Made by a program: the position numbers and the translations under genes | Notes under the pieces: model-generated | Database searches by the model: none | Told to the model about the DNA's origin: nothing | Seen by the model: only the letters and a program-made list of their open reading frames with translations | Source of the DNA: Sphingomonadales bacterium | GTDB taxonomy: Bacteria > Pseudomonadota > Alphaproteobacteria > Sphingomonadales > Sphingomonadaceae | DNA: 12,918 bases | Direction: 5' to 3' | Assembly: GCA_025360285.1 (NCBI GenBank) | Contig: JANYCM010000040.1 | Location: forward strand, 1 to 12,918 | Part shown: positions 5,790-12,918 of the stretch, in pieces | Position numbering within the stretch: the stretch's first letter is position 1 | How the letters are laid out: every line of letters starts with the position of its first letter

Positions 5790-6620
5790 ATGACCATGAC
5801 CGCCCTCGCCTATGAAACCTTCAATGATCCGTCGGAAGGCGCCATCCGCCTGCACGGTGAAGCCGGCTTTGCCGGCATGCGCAAGGCCGGGCTGCTGGCA
5901 GCGCAGGTGCTTGACATGCTGACGCCGCATGTTGTGCCCGATGTGGTGACGCTCGATCTGGACCAGATGGCCTATGATTTCGTCCGCGCCCACAACGCCG
6001 CCTCGGCGACGATCTTCTATCGCGGTTTCAGCCATTCGCTGTGCATCAGCGTCAACCATGTCGTCTGCCACGGCATCCCGTCGGCGCGGAAGCTGAAGGA
6101 CGGCGATATTGTCAACATCGATGTGACGGTGGTCGTCGATGGCTGGCACGGCGATACCAGCCGCATGTATCTGGTTGGCGATGTGCCGTTGAAGGCGCGG
6201 CGGCTGGTCGATGTCACCTATGAATGCCTGATGCGCGGTATTGAAATGGCCAAGCCCGGCAACACGCTGGGCGATGTCGGCCATGCCATCCAGCGCCATG
6301 CCGAGGCCAATCGCATGTCCGTGGTGCGGGATTTCTGCGGCCATGGCCTGGGGCAGATATTCCATGATGCCCCCAATGTCGTGCATCTCGGCAAGCCCGG
6401 CCGCGGCGTCACCCTGCGGCCCGGCATGTTCTTCACCATCGAACCGATGATCAACGCCGGCGGCGCCGCGGTGAAATTGCTTGACGATGGCTGGACGGCG
6501 GTGACCCGCGACCGGTCGCTGTCGGCGCAGTTCGAGCACAGCATCGGGATCACCGCAACGGGCGCGGAGATTTTCACCATGTCGCCGACAGGGCTGACGG
6601 CGCCGCCTTACGCGATTTAA
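5790..6620 (+). CDS. map: Type I methionine aminopeptidase
   Basis: The enzyme removes the initiator methionine from new proteins with small second residues, acting at the ribosome exit in the cytoplasm. The 276-residue product has the pita-bread fold signature and all five metal ligands: D111 in NIDVTVVVDGWHGD, D122, H185 in FCGHGLGQIFHD, E218 in FTIEPMI and E249 in QFEHSIGIT. The substrate-site histidine is H94 in VVCHGIP. It lacks an N-terminal zinc finger, as expected for bacteria. ATGs at 5790 and 5796 are both in frame; I take the first because it fits the candidate -10 spacing. An in-frame TTG at 5754 would add twelve unlikely residues. The stop shares four bases with the converging topA stop. 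Identification is secure; the exact start is less sure. Confidence 0.97.
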   Translation: MTMTALAYETFNDPSEGAIRLHGEAGFAGMRKAGLLAAQVLDMLTPHVVPDVVTLDLDQMAYDFVRAHNAASATIFYRGFSHSLCISVNHVVCHGIPSARKLKDGDIVNIDVTVVVDGWHGDTSRMYLVGDVPLKARRLVDVTYECLMRGIEMAKPGNTLGDVGHAIQRHAEANRMSVVRDFCGHGLGQIFHDAPNVVHLGKPGRGVTLRPGMFFTIEPMINAGGAAVKLLDDGWTAVTRDRSLSAQFEHSIGITATGAEIFTMSPTGLTAPPYAI

Positions 6621-9193
6621 GGCTTTTTCGCTGCCGCCTTTTTCTTCGGCGCGGCCTTTTTTGCCGCCGGTTTCTTCGCGACCGCCTTCTTGACCGGCTT
6701 CTTGCCGTTGGCCGGCATCGCGGCGCGGGCGTCGATCAGCGCGGCGGCGGCCTCCAGGCTGATCACCATGCCGTCCTCATCCCTGGGCACCGTCGCATTG
6801 GTGGTACCATCGGTGATATACTGGCCATAGCGGCCGGCCATCAATTTCATGACAGCACCGGTGCCCGGATGCGCGCCGATTTCGCGCAAAGGCGCCGCAA
6901 CAGCGCGGGCGCGCGGCCCGGCCGCTGCCGCCTCGGCGAGTTTCACGACCGCCGCGTTCATGCCGGTTTCAAACACTTCGGCAGTCGATCCCAGCCGGGC
7001 ATATTTGCCGGCATGGGCGAGGTAGGGCCCATAGCGGCCGATGCTGGCGGTGATCGGTTCGCCGCTTTCGGGGTGGCTGCCGATGGTGCGCGGCAGCGAC
7101 AGCAGACGCAGCGCCAGGTCGAAATCCTCGGGCCCCGTCACCGGTGCGTCCTTGGGAATCGAGGCGCGCGGTGGTTTTTCGCCATCACCGCGCTGGACAT
7201 AGGCCCCAAAACGCCCGGACCGCAGTGAAATCGGCTCGCCCGTGACCGGGTCCATGCCCAGAATCACCGGCCCCGCACTCTCCCGCGCCCCGCCGTCCCC
7301 CGCAAATTGCCTAGTGTAGCGGCATTCGGGATAGTTGGAGCAGGCAACAAAGGCGCCGAACTTGCCGGTTTTCAGCGACAGCCGGCCGGTGCCGCAGGTC
7401 GGGCACAGCCGCGGGTCGCCGCCATCCTCGCGCGGCGGAAACAGCAGCGGCGCCAGATATTCATCGAGCGCGACAGTGACGTCGGACGGCCGGGTTTCGA
7501 GGATTTCCTTGGTGCGCGGTTCGAAATCATCCCAGAAATCGCGCAATACCGTCAGATAATCGAGGCCACCGGCGGAGACATCATCGAGCCGGGTTTCGAG
7601 GTCAGCGGTGAAATCATAGCCGACATATTTTTCAAAGAAGCGTTCGAGAAACGCCGTGACCAGCCGGCCCTTTTCCTCGGCATGGAAGCGATTCTTTTCG
7701 ACGCGCACATAGGCGCGGTCACGCAGGGTTTGCAGGATCGCCGCATAGGTCGATGGCCGGCCGATCCCCAGTTCTTCCAGCCGCTTTACCAGCGAGGCTT
7801 CGGAAAATCGCGGCGGTGGATCGGTGAAATGCTGCTTGGCTTCCACCGCCGTCACCGCACAGGCATCGCCGACCGACAGGCGCGGCAGACGCCGGCCTTC
7901 ATCATCGTCATTGTCCGAGGCGATATCCTCGTTGGTCTCGGTGTAAACGGCGAGAAAGCCCGGCGACAGGATGACCTGGCCGGTGGCGCGCAGCCCGGTG
8001 CGGCCGCTGGCATCGAGCAGATCGATGCTGCTGCGTTCCAGCCGCGCGCTCGCCATCTGGCTGGCGACGGTGCGCTTCCAGATCAGCGCATACAGCCGTT
8101 CGGCATCGCCAACCGGGGTCTTTTGCGGCCGCTGCGAAAGCTCGGTGGGGCGGATCGCCTCATGGGCTTCCTGGGCATTCTTGGCCTTGGTGGCATAGTG
8201 GCGCGGCGCGGCCGGCAGCACATCGGTGCCGCTGCCATAATCCTCGGCGATAACGGCGCGCACGGCGGCGATGGCCTCGCCGGCGATCTGCACGCCATCG
8301 GTGCGCATATAGGTGATGCGGCCATCCTCATACAGGCCCTGCGCCACACGCATCGTCTGGGTGGCGGTAAAGCCCAGCTTGCGCGCCGCTTCCTGTTGAA
8401 GGGTCGATGTGGTGAAGGGCGCAAAGGGGTTGCGCGTCGCCGGCTTGGTATCGACAGCGGCAACTGTGAAGCCGCCGGCTTTGACATCGCCGCGCGCCTT
8501 GGCCGCCGCGGCGCCATCAGTAATATCAAAGCGTTCCAGCTTCTTGCCCTGCCACAGGCTCAGCCGTGCCGGAAAGCCGGTACCCGATGGCGCCGCCATA
8601 TCGGCCTCCACCGTCCAATATTCGCGCGCCCTATGCGCCTCAATCTCGCTTTCGCGCTGGCAGATCAACCGCAGCGCCACAGATTGCACCCGCCCGGCGC
8701 TCTTCGCCCCCGGCAATTTGCGCCATAGCACCGGCGACAGGGTGAAACCCACCAGATAATCCAGCGCCCGCCGCGCCCGATAGGCGTCGATCAGCGCGGC
8801 ATCCAGGTCGCGCGGCCGTTGCATGGCGGCCAGAATCGCCGTCTTGGTAATCTCGTTGAAGGTCACCCGCTGCGCGCCGCCCTTGGGCAGCGCCTTTTTG
8901 GCCTTCAGCCATTCGAGCAAATGCCAGGAAATCGCCTCCCCTTCGCGATCGGGGTCGGTGGCCAGAATCACATGCTCGGCGCGCTTGGCGGCGTCCGAAA
9001 TCGCCTTCAACTGCTTGGCGCGATCCCCCGAAACTTCCCACAGCATGGCAAAATCATGGTCAGGATCGACCGAGCCATCCTTGGGCGGCAAGTCGCGGAT
9101 GTGCCCGAAGCTGGCCAGAACTTCATAGTTCTTGCCCAGATATTTGTTGATCGTCTTGGCCTTGGCAGGCGATTCCACGATCACGAGATCCAT
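6617..9193 (-). CDS. topA: DNA topoisomerase I (type IA)
   Basis: This enzyme relaxes negative supercoils by cutting and passing single strands. The 858-residue protein begins with the TOPRIM domain (E7 in VIVESPAKAKTI; D80, D82 and E84 in TDPDREGE). The catalytic tyrosine is Y295 in GRITYMRTDG, and FNEIT and SAGRVQS lie in the core. A C-terminal four-cysteine zinc ribbon uses C597, C600, C618 and C624. Three Topo_C repeats follow, with GRFGAYV, GRYGPYL and GRYGQYI. The last 30 or so residues are almost only Lys, Ala and Pro, a flexible basic DNA-binding tail. The ATG at 9193 is preceded by AGGA five bases away. It follows dprA after 155 bases and its stop overlaps that of map by four bases, with no room for a terminator. 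Confidence 0.99.
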   Translation of the reverse strand: MDLVIVESPAKAKTINKYLGKNYEVLASFGHIRDLPPKDGSVDPDHDFAMLWEVSGDRAKQLKAISDAAKRAEHVILATDPDREGEAISWHLLEWLKAKKALPKGGAQRVTFNEITKTAILAAMQRPRDLDAALIDAYRARRALDYLVGFTLSPVLWRKLPGAKSAGRVQSVALRLICQRESEIEAHRAREYWTVEADMAAPSGTGFPARLSLWQGKKLERFDITDGAAAAKARGDVKAGGFTVAAVDTKPATRNPFAPFTTSTLQQEAARKLGFTATQTMRVAQGLYEDGRITYMRTDGVQIAGEAIAAVRAVIAEDYGSGTDVLPAAPRHYATKAKNAQEAHEAIRPTELSQRPQKTPVGDAERLYALIWKRTVASQMASARLERSSIDLLDASGRTGLRATGQVILSPGFLAVYTETNEDIASDNDDDEGRRLPRLSVGDACAVTAVEAKQHFTDPPPRFSEASLVKRLEELGIGRPSTYAAILQTLRDRAYVRVEKNRFHAEEKGRLVTAFLERFFEKYVGYDFTADLETRLDDVSAGGLDYLTVLRDFWDDFEPRTKEILETRPSDVTVALDEYLAPLLFPPREDGGDPRLCPTCGTGRLSLKTGKFGAFVACSNYPECRYTRQFAGDGGARESAGPVILGMDPVTGEPISLRSGRFGAYVQRGDGEKPPRASIPKDAPVTGPEDFDLALRLLSLPRTIGSHPESGEPITASIGRYGPYLAHAGKYARLGSTAEVFETGMNAAVVKLAEAAAAGPRARAVAAPLREIGAHPGTGAVMKLMAGRYGQYITDGTTNATVPRDEDGMVISLEAAAALIDARAAMPANGKKPVKKAVAKKPAAKKAAPKKKAAAKKP

Positions 9194-9323
9194 GCGGGTC
9201 CTGTCTTCATTTGCCGAGGCGGCAGCGGCGCGGCCCCTACGCGTAATATGGGGTGCGGCGCAAGGGGCGGCACGTCAGAAAGCCGTCACTAGGCGGGGAA
9301 GTACGCCGCCGTTGCGATCCTGG

Positions 9324-9352
9324 ACTATAAATTTGGCACGGCAGCCAGCTAA
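9324..9352 (-). promoter_or_regulatory. Candidate topA promoter overlapping the dprA stop
   Basis: On the minus strand TATAGT (9324-9329, 5 of 6 consensus) sits in an AT-rich patch, 17 bases after a poor -35, TTAGCT (9347-9352). Transcription would start near 9317, leaving about 120 bases of leader before topA. The rest of the dprA-topA gap (9194-9323) shows only short GC-rich inverted repeats and no gene. This would let topA be expressed apart from plsY-dprA. Confidence 0.3.
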
Positions 9353-10446
9353 TCCAGCGCTACCCGCCCCCCGGCATGCCGCACCAGTCCGCCGGCCAGT
9401 TCCAGATCGAGCAGCACCGTTGCCACCATCGCCGCCGGCAGGCCCGACAGCCGCACCAGTTCATCGATGGCCACCGGCGTCGGCGACAGCAGTGCCGATA
9501 CTGCGCCGCGTTCGGCATCGCCGGCATCGGCGGCGACGTCATCATACCAGCTTGCCGCCTCGGCAGCCTTGAAGCGCAGGCCGAGCTGCGGCCCGGCGCC
9601 AAAGGCTGACAGCGCCTCGAGCACATCGGCGGCGGATTGCACCAGGGTGGCGCCTTCGCGGATCAATATGTTGCAGCCCTGCGCGCGTGGATCGAGCGGT
9701 GATCCCGGCACCGCCATCACCTCGCGCCCGGCTTCGGCTGCGAGGCGCGCGGTGATCAATGATCCCGACTTGGGAGCACCCTCCACCACCAAAGTGCCCG
9801 CTGCCAACCCGGCGATGATGCGGTTGCGGCGGGGGAAATGCCGGGCCTGGGGCTCTACGCCGGGGCGCTGTTCGGCCAGAATAAGCCCGTGCGCGGCGAT
9901 TTCGGCCATCAGGCCGGCATTTTCCGGCGGGTAGACGACGTCCACCCCGCCGGCGACAACGGCGATGGTGCCGCCGGCCATTGCCCCCTGATGCGCCGCC
10001 GCATCGATGCCGCGGGCGAGGCCGGAGACGACGACCAGGTCATGCGCCGCCAGTTCCGCCGCCAGGGTGCGGGCAAAGCGCGACCCCGCCGCGCTGGCGT
10101 TGCGGGCACCGACGATGGCCACCGCCGGGCGGTCGAGCAGCCCCGGATCGCCCCGCGCTGCCAGCACCGGCGGGGCGCTTTCCATGGCCGCGAGCAGCGC
10201 CGGATAGGCCGGGGTGCCGATGAAGATCATTGTCGCGCCGATCGCCGCCAGCGCCGCCAGTTCGGCCTCGGCTGTTTCCACACTGGCCACCGCCAGCGCC
10301 CGGCCGCCGCGGCGCGCCAGATCGGGCAGCGCCCGCAGTGCCGATTCGGCATCGCCGAACCGTGCCAGCAATTGCCGGTAGGTGATCGGGCCTATCGATT
10401 CGGTACGGATCAGTCGCAGCCGCGCCACCGCGTCATCAGGGATCAT
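9349..10446 (-). CDS. dprA: DNA-processing protein DprA (DNA protecting protein)
   Basis: DprA binds incoming single-stranded DNA during natural transformation, protects it and loads RecA. The 365-residue product has the Rossmann-like core with AIVGARNAS (110-118), VVVSGLARGID (138-148), FPRRNRIIAGLAAGTLVVEG (204-223), KSGSLITA and the VMAVPGSPLDPRAQGCN segment. The N-terminal part (1-80) is the helical SAM-like region. The C-terminal 60 residues form the winged-helix domain (VAIDELVRLSGLPAAMVATVLLDLELAG read in two parts). The ATG overlaps the plsY stop as ATGA, so the two are translationally coupled. DprA is widespread in bacteria not known to be competent, so its presence alone does not show competence. 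Identification is secure. Confidence 0.97.
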   Translation of the reverse strand: MIPDDAVARLRLIRTESIGPITYRQLLARFGDAESALRALPDLARRGGRALAVASVETAEAELAALAAIGATMIFIGTPAYPALLAAMESAPPVLAARGDPGLLDRPAVAIVGARNASAAGSRFARTLAAELAAHDLVVVSGLARGIDAAAHQGAMAGGTIAVVAGGVDVVYPPENAGLMAEIAAHGLILAEQRPGVEPQARHFPRRNRIIAGLAAGTLVVEGAPKSGSLITARLAAEAGREVMAVPGSPLDPRAQGCNILIREGATLVQSAADVLEALSAFGAGPQLGLRFKAAEAASWYDDVAADAGDAERGAVSALLSPTPVAIDELVRLSGLPAAMVATVLLDLELAGGLVRHAGGRVALD

Positions 10447-11018
10447 TTCGCGCCGATCCGGCTTTCGGTGCCGGCGCGCAACCGCGCGATATTATCTTGG
10501 TGGCGCGCGATCAGCACCGCTGCCATCACTGCCAGCGCGATGGCGCTGTGCGGCGCCCCCAGCCCCCAGGCCGCGATCGGCGCCGCCACCGCCGCTGCCA
10601 TGCCGCCGACCGAGGAATAGCGCGTCAACAGCGCTGCCGCGAGCCAGGTGACGAGAGCCACAACGCCGGCGAGAGGCACCGCTGCCAGCGTGACGCCGAG
10701 CAAGGTGGCAACGCCTTTGCCACCGCGAAATTTCAACCAGACCGGGAAGCAATGGCCCAGAAAGGCGGCGACCCCAGCCAGCATGCTGGCCTCCAGCCCG
10801 CCGAAATGCCGGGCCAGCAGCACCGCCGCCGCGCCCTTGCCGGCATCGAGCACGAGCGTTGCCGCCGCCAGCCCCTTGCTGCCGGTGCGCAGCACATTGG
10901 TGCTGCCGATATTGCCCGAACCCACGGCGCGGATATCGATGCCCTTGGCGCGCGTCAGCAACAGCCCGAAGGGAATGCTGCCAAGCAAATAGCCGGCGAT
11001 GATCCAGAATGGTGACAT
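10443..11018 (-). CDS. plsY: Acyl-phosphate:glycerol-3-phosphate acyltransferase
   Basis: PlsY is an inner-membrane enzyme that moves the acyl group from acyl-phosphate to glycerol 3-phosphate, making lysophosphatidic acid for phospholipids. The 191-residue protein has several hydrophobic helices (about 3-22, 52-70, 78-95, 107-132, 138-171). It has the three conserved loop motifs: GSGNIGSTNVLRTGSK (33-48), KFRGGKGVATLLG (96-108) and RHQDNIARLRAGTESRIG (172-189). Length is close to the family norm of about 200. The start at 11018 gives MSPFWIIAGYLLGSIPFG, which fits the first helix. An AGGT about 10 bases upstream is a modest ribosome site. It overlaps dprA by ATGA. The gene to its right is divergent, so plsY probably heads the plsY-dprA transcript. 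Confidence 0.97.
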   Translation of the reverse strand: MSPFWIIAGYLLGSIPFGLLLTRAKGIDIRAVGSGNIGSTNVLRTGSKGLAAATLVLDAGKGAAAVLLARHFGGLEASMLAGVAAFLGHCFPVWLKFRGGKGVATLLGVTLAAVPLAGVVALVTWLAAALLTRYSSVGGMAAAVAAPIAAWGLGAPHSAIALAVMAAVLIARHQDNIARLRAGTESRIGAK

Positions 11019-11050
11019 GACCGATATGACCTAGCCGTCGCCGCCGCCGT

Positions 11051-11078
11051 TTGAAAGCCCGCCGCAAGCCGCTAAGGT
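11051..11078 (+). promoter_or_regulatory. Candidate promoter of the secreted amidohydrolase
   Basis: TTGAAA (11051-11056, 5 of 6 consensus), a 16-base spacer and TAAGGT (11073-11078, 3 of 6) would start transcription near 11085. That gives a leader of about 25 bases holding AGGGGA at 11094-11099 before the ATG at 11110. The GTG at 11077 would lie inside the -10 box, which argues against its use as the start. Confidence 0.35.
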
Positions 11079-11109
11079 GCCGCCGCAACGGGCAGGGGAC
11101 AAAAAGGCC

Positions 11110-12711
11110 ATGGCTTTCCGGCACATCGCAATCGCTGCCACTTTGGCGCTTTCGGCGGCAACTTCGCTTTTCGCCGCCAGCATGCTGCCGACCCCGGCGC
11201 GGACGGCGGCCCAGGGTGCCGGGCCCTATCCGCTGCTGGTCATCCGCGGCGCCACCATCATCACCGGCAACGGTGGCCCGCCCTATGGCCCCGCCGATAT
11301 CAGCATCGAGGGCAATCGCATCACCGCCATCCGCCCTGCCGGCACCCCCGGCCTCGCGATGGCGACAGACCGGCCGCCGCAGGGCGCGACGCGCGAAATT
11401 GATGCCACCGGCATGTATGTGCTGCCGGGCTTTGTCGACATGCACGGCCATAATGGCGACCCGGCGAAATCGCCCGATCCCAGCTATGCCTACCGGCTGT
11501 GGCTGGCGCATGGCGTCACGACGGTGCGCAGCGTGCCGATGTTCGGCGGCGATGTCGCCCATGCCGTGTCGGACAAGCAGCGCAGCGCCGCCAACACGAT
11601 TGCGGCACCGCGGCTGTATGTCTATCAGACGCTGGGCTCAGGCTGGCCCGGTGGCCGCGTCACCTCACCCGACAAAGCCGTCGCCTGGGTGCGCTGGGCT
11701 GCGGCCAATGGCGTCGATGGCATCAAATTCTTCAACAATGGCGATGAAACCCCGGCGATCGACCGGGCCGCCATTGCCGAGGCGAAAAAGCTTGGGCTAG
11801 GCACTGTCGCGCATCTGTCGCAGCCGAACGTTGCCGAATTCAACGCCCGCGATGCCGCCGCTGCCGGGCTGGGTACCGTCACGCATTTCTATGGCCATTT
11901 CGAGGCTCTGCTGAAGGACCGCCGCATCCAGACGTCGCCGCCAGGCTATAATTACAATAATGAACAGGATCGGTTCGGCGGCATCGCCGAAATCTGGAAT
12001 CAGATTTACGAACCCGGCAGCCCCGAATGGCAGGACTATCTGGCGGCGCAAAAGGCGACAGGCGTCACCTTTGACCCGACCTTCAACATCTACTCCGCCT
12101 CACGCGACCTGATGCGGGCCCGCAATGCCGATTGGCACGCCCGTTACACGCTGCCGTCGATGACCGATTATTTCGATTCGAACCGCGACAATCATGGATC
12201 CTATTTTTACGACTGGACCACCGCCAATGAAGTTGCCTGGCGCAATTTCTATGGCCGCTACATGCGACTCATCAATGATTACAAGAACATCGGTGGCCGC
12301 GTCACGACGGGATCAGACCCCGGCTTCATCTGGCAGATCTGGGGCTTCAGCTATATCCTGGAGTTGGAACTGCTTCAAGAAGCTGGCTTTTCGCCGCTGG
12401 AAGTCATCCAGGCCGCCACCATCAACGGTGCCCGCACGCTGAATGATCCCAAGGGCCAGGAACCGCAATTCGGGCTGGTGCGCGCCGGCATGCTCGCCGA
12501 CCTGGTCATCACCCCGGAAAACCCCTTGCAGAATCTCAAGACGCTGTATGGCACCGGCACGCTGCGGCTCAACCCGCGCACCAACCGCAGCGAACGTGTC
12601 GGTGGTATCCGCTGGACGGTCAAGGACGGTATTGTCTATGACGCGCCGGCCCTGCTCGCCGAGATTGCCGACACGGTGGCGGCGGAAAAGGCCAAGCGCG
12701 CGGGCAAATAA
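11110..12711 (+). CDS. Secreted metal-dependent amidohydrolase, substrate unknown
   Basis: The 533-residue product belongs to the amidohydrolase superfamily (TIM-barrel metal hydrolases). Residues 1-24 look like a Sec signal peptide: MAFRH, then a hydrophobic IAIAATLALSAATSLFA, with cleavage likely just after. There is no lipobox cysteine. The small beta-sandwich part follows (ATIITGNGGPPYGPADISIE), then the HxH metal motif in GFVDMHGHNGD (H112, H114), a lysine in VDGIKFFNNG (K206) that may be the carboxylated bridge, H235 in VAHLSQPN, H259 in TVTHFYGH and D403 in TTGSDPGF. This is a complete binuclear-type ligand set. The C-terminal AGMLADLVI returns to the sandwich. About residues 265-395 form a long, aromatic-rich stretch between ligands that may shape the substrate pocket. 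A peptide, cyclic amide or xenobiotic substrate is possible, but the sequence does not say which. Confidence 0.88.
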   Translation: MAFRHIAIAATLALSAATSLFAASMLPTPARTAAQGAGPYPLLVIRGATIITGNGGPPYGPADISIEGNRITAIRPAGTPGLAMATDRPPQGATREIDATGMYVLPGFVDMHGHNGDPAKSPDPSYAYRLWLAHGVTTVRSVPMFGGDVAHAVSDKQRSAANTIAAPRLYVYQTLGSGWPGGRVTSPDKAVAWVRWAAANGVDGIKFFNNGDETPAIDRAAIAEAKKLGLGTVAHLSQPNVAEFNARDAAAAGLGTVTHFYGHFEALLKDRRIQTSPPGYNYNNEQDRFGGIAEIWNQIYEPGSPEWQDYLAAQKATGVTFDPTFNIYSASRDLMRARNADWHARYTLPSMTDYFDSNRDNHGSYFYDWTTANEVAWRNFYGRYMRLINDYKNIGGRVTTGSDPGFIWQIWGFSYILELELLQEAGFSPLEVIQAATINGARTLNDPKGQEPQFGLVRAGMLADLVITPENPLQNLKTLYGTGTLRLNPRTNRSERVGGIRWTVKDGIVYDAPALLAEIADTVAAEKAKRAGK

Positions 12712-12714
12712 CCC

Positions 12715-12918
12715 CTATTTCGGCGAGCGCTTTGCGAGAATCCGCTGCAACGTCCGCCGGTGCATCTTCAGGCGCCGCGCCGTCTCCGAGACATTGCGCT
12801 CGCACAGTTCATAGACCCGCTGGATATGTTCCCAGCGCACCCGGTCGGCCGACATCGGCTCCGGCGGCGCCTCGGGCCGCGCCCCGGCTTCGGCGGTGAG
12901 CGCGCGGACGATATCCTC
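12715..12918 (-). CDS. RegA/ActR/PrrA-family response regulator, C-terminal part (cut by window edge)
   Basis: Only the last 67 codons are present; the start lies beyond the window. The end of the receiver-output linker (Pro/Ala/Glu-rich, GARPEAPPEPMSADR) is followed by a Fis-type helix-turn-helix with VRWEHIQRVYELCERNVSET and ARRLKMHRRTLQRILAKRSP. These residues are nearly diagnostic for the RegA/ActR/PrrA/RegR group of redox or acid-responsive two-component regulators, which control respiration, carbon and nitrogen fixation and photosynthesis in alphaproteobacteria. The receiver domain with its phosphorylated aspartate cannot be seen. It converges on the amidohydrolase with three bases between stops. 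The partner kinase (RegB/ActS/PrrB) is expected further to the right in such genomes but is not visible. Confidence 0.92.
   Translation of the reverse strand, partial: EDIVRALTAEAGARPEAPPEPMSADRVRWEHIQRVYELCERNVSETARRLKMHRRTLQRILAKRSPK

Noticed and set aside
4141..5793. Plus-strand open frame of 550 codons across pyrF, the LapA-domain gene and the CinA-like gene
   Set aside because: It crosses several real genes and intergenic DNA, is Arg/His/Gln-rich with no motif, and is a typical high-GC shadow.
7307..8728. Plus-strand open frame of 473 codons inside topA
   Set aside because: It lies wholly antisense to a secure topoisomerase gene and carries no family signature or plausible ribosome site.
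11077..11109. GTG start for the amidohydrolase at 11077
   Set aside because: It would add eleven residues before an already normal signal peptide, lacks its own ribosome site, and falls in the candidate -10 box.
1..12918. Mobile element, prophage, CRISPR array, toxin-antitoxin or other defence system
   Set aside because: All coding space is taken by recognisable housekeeping or enzyme genes; no regularly spaced direct repeats, integrase, transposase or tRNA attachment site was seen.

Overview
The window reads as a compact, high-GC chromosomal segment of an alphaproteobacterium, most likely a member of the Sphingomonadales. This placement is an inference. It rests on the gene order (LapA-domain gene, pyrF, trpF, trpB, trpA, accD in one block; plsY, dprA, topA in another), on the Lys/Ala tail of TopA, and on a RegA/ActR/PrrA-type response-regulator C-terminus at the right edge. 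Almost everything is housekeeping. I see no tRNA, rRNA, CRISPR array, integrase, transposase or phage gene, and no gene-free stretch longer than 300 bases.

Region 1 (1-5709, minus strand) is read right to left. It starts with a short CinA/MoaB-type protein, then a small two-helix LapA-domain membrane protein, then pyrF (OMP decarboxylase), trpF, trpB, trpA and accD. The LapA-domain gene and pyrF, trpF and trpB, and trpA and accD are each joined by 4-base ATGA stop/start overlaps. Two other junctions, pyrF/trpF and trpB/trpA, are opened up by about 115-135 bp palindromic elements, each made of two facing REP-like hairpins (REPIN-like). One of them carries the Shine-Dalgarno sequence of trpF in its outer arm. 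The block joins the last pyrimidine step, three tryptophan steps and the carboxyltransferase beta subunit of acetyl-CoA carboxylase. A G-rich tract follows accD at the window edge.

Region 2 (5710-6620) is a divergent promoter region with a perfect 7-2-7 dyad between the CinA-like gene and map (methionine aminopeptidase, plus strand). Both genes look as if they could be leaderless. map converges on topA and their stop codons share the TTAA at 6617-6620.

Region 3 (6617-11018, minus strand) is plsY, dprA, topA: membrane phospholipid synthesis (acyl-phosphate acyltransferase), the ssDNA/RecA loader for transformation, and DNA topoisomerase I. plsY and dprA overlap by ATGA. topA is 155 bp downstream, with a candidate promoter of its own.

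Region 4 (11019-12918) holds a secreted metal-dependent amidohydrolase of unknown substrate (plus strand). It converges, with only 3 bases between stops, on the 3' end of a RegA/ActR/PrrA-family response regulator cut by the window edge.

I did not find a new multi-gene system. The points most worth following are the two REPIN-like insertions inside the trp block, the dyad and possible leaderless divergent promoters at map, and the uncharacterised secreted amidohydrolase.
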